A stretch of DNA of 64,000 bases from Luteibacter sp. UNCMF331Sha3.1. GTDB taxonomy: Bacteria; Pseudomonadota; Gammaproteobacteria; Xanthomonadales; Rhodanobacteraceae. The DNA lies in assembly GCF_900109915.1 (NCBI RefSeq), contig NZ_FOBU01000003.1:165460-229459 (forward strand), given 5' to 3'. How positions within the stretch are numbered: the stretch's first letter is position 1; every line of letters starts with the position of its first letter. Made by a program: the position numbers and the translations under genes. Positions 62,601-64,000 of this stretch are shown in pieces. Under the pieces are notes generated by a model. The model searched no databases. It worked only from the letters and a program-made list of their open reading frames with translations, and had not been told where the DNA came from.

Positions 62601-63307
62601 GTGCGCGCGATGCCGCAACCCGTCGGCACGCGCTCGCCGTAGACGATGCAGGTGCCGCCGTTGAGCAGGGGCGCGAAGATCTCGAACGTCGACGCGTCGA
62701 AACCGAGCGGCGCGGCGTGAAGCACCTTCGGCGCGTCGAAGTCGATGTAATCCGAGCGGAGCACGAGGCGAAGGATCGCGCGATGGCGGATCTCGACACC
62801 CTTCGGCGTGCCGGTCGAGCCGGAGGTGTACATGCAGTAGGCGAGATCGTCGCCGCCGTGGGAAGCGCTCCCACAGGGGGGCTCTGCGAACGAACCGCCT
62901 TCGAGCTCAGCGACCGTGAACGTCGGCACCTCGTCGGCATCGAAGGCGAACCCGTCGTCGATCACCACCGCCGCCACGTCCGCGTCGCGCAGCGCGAAGG
63001 CGACGCGCTCCGCCGGCCAGCGCGTATCGATCGGAAGATAGGCGGCGCCGGCCTTGAGCACGCCGAGCAGTGCCACGACCGCTTCGACCGAACGCTCCAT
63101 CAGCAGCGCCACGTAGCCGCCCGGCTCGACGCCCGCGGCGACCAGCGACGCGGCGATACGATCGCTGCGCGCGTCGAGCGTCGCATAGGTGAGCGACTGA
63201 CCATCGGCCACGAGCGCCACACGGTGCGGCCACCGCGCGGCCACGGCGGCGAAGCGGCCATGGACCGTGGATGCGTCGTGGCGGAGCGGGGATGATGCGT
63301 CGTTCAT
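56687..63307 (-). CDS. hybrid NRPS/PKS, A-PCP-KS-AT-ACP-aminotransferase
   Basis: This 2206-residue protein starts at ATG 63307. Domains: A 15-495 (TSGSTGTPKG, NGYGPTE, YRTGD, NGKLDR), PCP 515-583 (LGGTSLL, Ser545), KS 603-1030 (Cys774 in NTACSTSL, His910, His950), AT 1125-1420 (GHSIGE with Ser1215; HAFH at 1311-1314, the malonyl type), ACP 1512-1585 (LGLDSL, Ser1547), an Ala/Pro linker 1590-1690, and a class III aminotransferase 1690-2150 (PLP Lys1993 in YGKVVGGG). The A-domain code is D-A-F-W-L-G-G-T-F-K, the valine signature as I know it. With no ketoreductase, the beta-keto group is free for transamination as in mycosubtilin/iturin lines. Two REP-like sequences are embedded in frame. Confidence 0.95.
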   Translation of the reverse strand: MNDASSPLRHDASTVHGRFAAVAARWPHRVALVADGQSLTYATLDARSDRIAASLVAAGVEPGGYVALLMERSVEAVVALLGVLKAGAAYLPIDTRWPAERVAFALRDADVAAVVIDDGFAFDADEVPTFTVAELEGGSFAEPPCGSASHGGDDLAYCMYTSGSTGTPKGVEIRHRAILRLVLRSDYIDFDAPKVLHAAPLGFDASTFEIFAPLLNGGTCIVYGERVPTGCGIARTVAAHGAEIAWLTAALFNAIVDDDASNLAGLRTVLTGGEALSVPHVRKAYAALPATTLINGYGPTECTTFATTYPIPRTFADDQPIPIGRPIGETSLHVLDAEGNEVAVGETGELFIGGTGVARGYLNRPELTAERFVAGGTRYRTGDLVHWLPDGNLAFVGRADGQVKIRGYRIETGEIDMALRALPGVVAAAVIAREDVPGEKRLVAYYVASDASVTARGLRDDLARTLPDYMLPVAWMRLDALPVNENGKLDRRALPAPDNARPELAAPFVAPRNDVEATLCRLFGEILGIDRVGRDDNFFDLGGTSLLATRTMARVHADVSPVPTLVGFFAQPTPAAVAATIEGRATRQVLAGRLAGGAPAAGEPVAIIAMAGRFPGAPDVETFWDNLCAGRESIRFFRPEELDPAIGAAEREDPGYVAARGVLDDVEQFDASFFGMSPREAELTDPQQRLFLELCWECLERGGYVPDGQETPVGVFGGMHNATYYQKHISGRPDLIDKLGAFQVMLGNEKDYLATRVAHKLNLTGPAISLNTACSTSLVAIAQAFDALRAGRCHMALAGGSSIACPPHSGYVAQEGSMLSPDGHTRTFDVDAQGTVFSDGAAVVLLKRLSDALRDGDPVYAVIRGAAVNNDGAIKASFTAPNAAGQAAVITMALQDAGVSPRDISYVEAHGTATPLGDPIELEGLTAAFRQGTDDTGFCALGSLKSNVGHLVMAAGAASVIKTALALCERRLPPSLHFTAANPRLNLAASPFVVNDTLRPWQTSGGPLRAGVSSFGVGGTNAHVVLEEAPERVPSDAASGAQLLLLSARTPTALGDAAARLADHLAAHPDGNLADTAWTLARGRKAFTQRSHVVALSASDAVTKLRDIAAAAMCRACVDPAPGIVFLFPGQGSQYAGMGRELHATEPVFRAALDEVACALRDELGFDLRDRMFADDAEALKATELTQPATFALEYALARLWISLGVTPVAMIGHSIGEFAAAVLAGVMPLGDAARLVARRGRLMQALPAGAMLSVRLGAAELRARLPDVLSLAAENATNASVVSGATGDIEAFRAAMEAEGVACRLLHTSHAFHSTMMDPVLDAFRAEVAAIALSPPTIRIVSTLTGAPLTDADATSPDYWARHLRHTVRFSPALLHALEDSRHAFLEVGPRPSLALLARQHAQSRGRTIVASLGDGPADERAAWLGAAGALWAAGASVATDAFDHRANRRRVRLPTYPFERKRHWIDARLPASLTPINSVSAPVAAPAIALAVVPEPPMPMPSVPASSDRPRRLAGELVALFEDVSGTELDGVDPGANFVELGLDSLSLTQVALQLQKTYALKITFRELMDGCSSFERLAAHIDRLLPAEAQPAAPATAAVAAPVAAAAPAAIAAGGGLVQDVIAQQMQIMREQLALLAGAAAPAPQPLTVAAPVGASPAGDPAASLPASAPYGPASTTAAANDEEAALAHTTYDVKKAFGAIARIHNASTDLSTRQRARLDAFMRRYIERTKASKAYTEAHRGHLADPRVVNGFRPLLKEIVYQIVIERSKGSKVWDLDGNQYVDALNGFGMNLFGWQPDFVLDTVRTQLEAGYEIGPQHPLAGIVAKQVCDMTGFDRAALCNTGSEAVMGCVRVARTVTGRDTLVIFTGSYHGIFDEVIVRGTKKLTSVPAAPGILRNTSEHVLVLDYGTPESLAIIRERASSIAAVLVEPVQSRRPDFQPVEFLRELRAITEEAGSLLIFDEVVTGFRAHPRGAQEVLGIDADMASYGKVVGGGFPIGVIAGKRRFMDALDGGHWQFGDDSTPTVGVTYFAGTFVRHPLALAAAHAVLNHLAEQGPALQASLNAKVTAMADELNAFCDSVGAPVHIVHFASVWKTGFTEDHPLQDLLFAMMRSRGIHILDNFPCFFTTAHSDADFAAIANAFRESILEMQEAEFLPRRRGAATFDAEQPPVPGARLGKDPEGRPAWFVPNPDAPGKYLRVTA
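58319..58343. repeat. REP-like sequence inside the PKS/NRPS linker
   Basis: The plus strand reads ATCGCCAGCAGGGCTGGCTC then CCACC, the half-unit found at 39690-39712 with one extra G. On the coding strand it encodes PVGASPAGD in the Ala/Pro-rich linker between ACP and aminotransferase (residues about 1655-1663), where an insertion would be tolerated. Confidence 0.65.
62858..62874. repeat. REP-like palindrome inside the first A domain
   Basis: GTGGGA, 5 bases, TCCCAC lies in the coding sequence at residues 145-150, a loop between core motifs A2 and A3 where the protein reads EPPCGSASHGG. It carries the GTGGGAnC...CTCCCAC ends of the intergenic REP-like units and is followed by AGGGGGG. It may be a short REP remnant accommodated in frame. 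Confidence 0.5.
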
Positions 63308-63462
63308 GGCGTGGCCTCGTACCCGTGGGGAGAGCACGAGGGCATAGGCCGGATGGCCGAGGGCGGCATCACGCAGGCTGGCAGGGCGCTTGTCGCGTCC
63401 CGCGTCGCCGCGTCGTGGTCTCCGTTGCCCCTCGTCCCGCGTGCCGTGCCTTCGGCTTTCAT
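63304..63462 (-). CDS. 52-codon upstream ORF of the NRPS/EPS operon
   Basis: This ORF starts at ATG 63462 five bases after a very strong ribosome site (AAAGGGGG) and ends with TGA overlapping the PKS/NRPS ATG (ATGA). The product begins MKAEGTARGTRGNGDHDAAT and is rich in Ala, Pro, Ser, Thr and Arg, with four Cys/Met-Pro stretches late in the sequence and no known domain; it is not an MbtH-like protein. It may be a leader peptide whose translation delivers ribosomes to the giant synthetase gene. The strong start and exact coupling argue for translation; the composition leaves a functional protein doubtful. Confidence 0.5.
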   Translation of the reverse strand: MKAEGTARGTRGNGDHDAATRDATSALPACVMPPSAIRPMPSCSPHGYEATP

Positions 63463-63515
63463 GCGATCCCCCTTTATTGCGCGATGGCCGGATGGACCTT
63501 CACGCTCTGGGAATC

Positions 63516-63521
63516 TTTATA
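63516..63521 (-). promoter_or_regulatory. possible -10 element of the NRPS/EPS operon
   Basis: On the minus strand TATAAA lies 54 bp before the small upstream ORF, in an AT-rich spot of an otherwise GC-rich gap. No good -35 hexamer is found at 16-18 bp; a GACCCCGACCCC tandem occupies that place. If it is a promoter it probably needs an activator. The gap 63463-63591 shows nothing else I can name. Confidence 0.3.
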
Positions 63522-63591
63522 TCGCCGGGGTCGGGGTCGGCATATACAACTGGCGCGCTAGCCGGGGTGGGCAAATGGCCGATAGTGGGCG

Positions 63592-63622
63592 AAAAAAAGG
63601 CCGGCGGAACGTCCGCCGGCCT
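63592..63622 (-). terminator. intrinsic terminator of the Ig-like protein gene
   Basis: A 9-bp perfect GC stem (63599-63607 with 63613-63621, loop of 5) is followed on the minus strand by seven T residues. It lies 41 bp after the stop of the partial gene at the right edge and insulates the NRPS operon from it. Confidence 0.9.
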
Positions 63623-63662
63623 GTCGGAAGCGATGCGGAGTTCGCGCGGGTTCAGCGCTTCA

Positions 63663-64000
63663 TCACGGAGAAACCGAGCTGACGAGGTAATACACACGCG
63701 TGCCTGTTCCGTCGCTTGCGAAGATTTTGGCCTTTCCGGCGGCCATGGCCTGGATATCGCTCTTGGCCATATTCAGCACGCGGACGATGGCGGGCGCGTC
63801 CGACGAGTAGATGTATGGGAGGCTTCCTCCGCTCGCGTTGCGTGAAGCGAAGTCCCCGACGTGCAGTCTCATGGGGGTGATATCGATATAGAACGGATCC
63901 GGCGTATTGCCGGTGACGGTGACGAGATAACTTCCCTCGGCACCGGCGGTGTCGCTGGCGGTGATCGTGGCGGCGCCATCGGCTCTGGATTCGATGCCGC
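63663..64000 (-). CDS. Ig-like-domain protein (3' part)
   Basis: The frame is open to the window edge, giving the last 112 residues of a larger protein. The text GAATITASDTAGAEGSYLVTVTGN, then SSDAPAIVRVLNMAKSDIQAMAAGKAKIFASDGTGTRVYYLV, matches the strands of bacterial Ig-like (Big_2 type) domains, which have the 'SsdpsvatV...a.aaGtatItA.d' pattern. Such domains occur in large surface or secreted adhesins. The gene ends in its own terminator. Its position beside the EPS locus suggests a surface role, but the N-terminus is needed. Confidence 0.75.
   Translation of the reverse strand, partial: GIESRADGAATITASDTAGAEGSYLVTVTGNTPDPFYIDITPMRLHVGDFASRNASGGSLPYIYSSDAPAIVRVLNMAKSDIQAMAAGKAKIFASDGTGTRVYYLVSSVSP

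Noticed and set aside
26900..63307. Exosortase or PEP-CTERM gene in the EPS locus
   Set aside because: No protein in the window has an exosortase-like multi-helix sequence with its Cys/Arg/His motifs, and no protein ends in a PEP-plus-helix-plus-basic tail.
63304..63462. MbtH-like protein upstream of the synthetase
   Set aside because: The 52-residue translation has none of the conserved Asn/Trp residues of MbtH and is too short.

Overview
The window is GC-rich, densely packed bacterial DNA. Several traits point to a gammaproteobacterium of the Xanthomonadales, probably Rhodanobacteraceae (a Luteibacter- or Dyella-like organism): the order sdhA-sdhB-sdhE-ygfX-lolC-lolD, a metNIQ operon, feoAB with a small Cys-rich third gene, a short proteobacterial-type IspG, and many REP-like 'GTGGGAGC...GCTCCCAC' hairpins between genes. 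The genus is inferred from gene content and was not tested.

Bases 1-26729 are mostly housekeeping genes: the end of sdhA, sdhB, sdhE and a YgfX-like gene; lolCD; an ECF sigma/anti-sigma pair divergent from a SrpA-type catalase and cytochrome b561 pair, with two mirror-image ECF-type promoters between them; a zinc-protease-like lipoprotein; a c-type cytochrome; a thioredoxin-fold protein and pncB; metNIQ; a glutathione peroxidase; dacB; an enoyl-CoA hydratase; feoAB behind a Fur-box-like palindrome; a phospholipase D-like protein; an acetyl-CoA hydrolase/transferase family protein; ispG; and several small genes.

Bases 26833-63462 form one large exopolysaccharide (EPS) locus made of two convergent operons. 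The plus-strand operon (26900-39266) encodes an outer-membrane export lipoprotein, a Wzz-type chain-length protein, a tyrosine-autokinase-like protein without its Walker A lysine, a beta-barrel protein, two alpha/beta hydrolases, GalE, a secreted lyase-like protein, a Wzx-type flippase, a FemAB/GNAT-like protein and a methyltransferase. The minus-strand operon (63462 down to 40200) begins with a 52-codon ORF that has a strong ribosome site. A trimodular PKS/NRPS line follows (2206 + 2123 aa): A-PCP-KS-AT-ACP-aminotransferase, then C-A-PCP-C-(degenerate A)-PCP. After it come a GT2, a deacetylase, an O-antigen-ligase-like protein, a CapK-like adenylate-forming enzyme, three GT4 transferases and two more deacetylase-like proteins. 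Nearly every junction in both operons is an overlapping stop/start.

The non-NRPS genes resemble those around exosortase-A (XrtA/PEP-CTERM) EPS loci, but no exosortase, PEP-CTERM protein or initiating sugar-phosphate transferase lies in the window. The most interesting proposal is that the assembly line makes a valine-derived beta-amino peptide that is attached to, or exported with, the EPS. The operons meet at a 939-bp element: two 286-bp inverted arms, each starting at the stop codon of its flanking gene, around a core of REP hairpins. Two REP-like sequences also lie inside the PKS/NRPS gene. The window ends in the 3' part of an Ig-like-domain protein with its own terminator.
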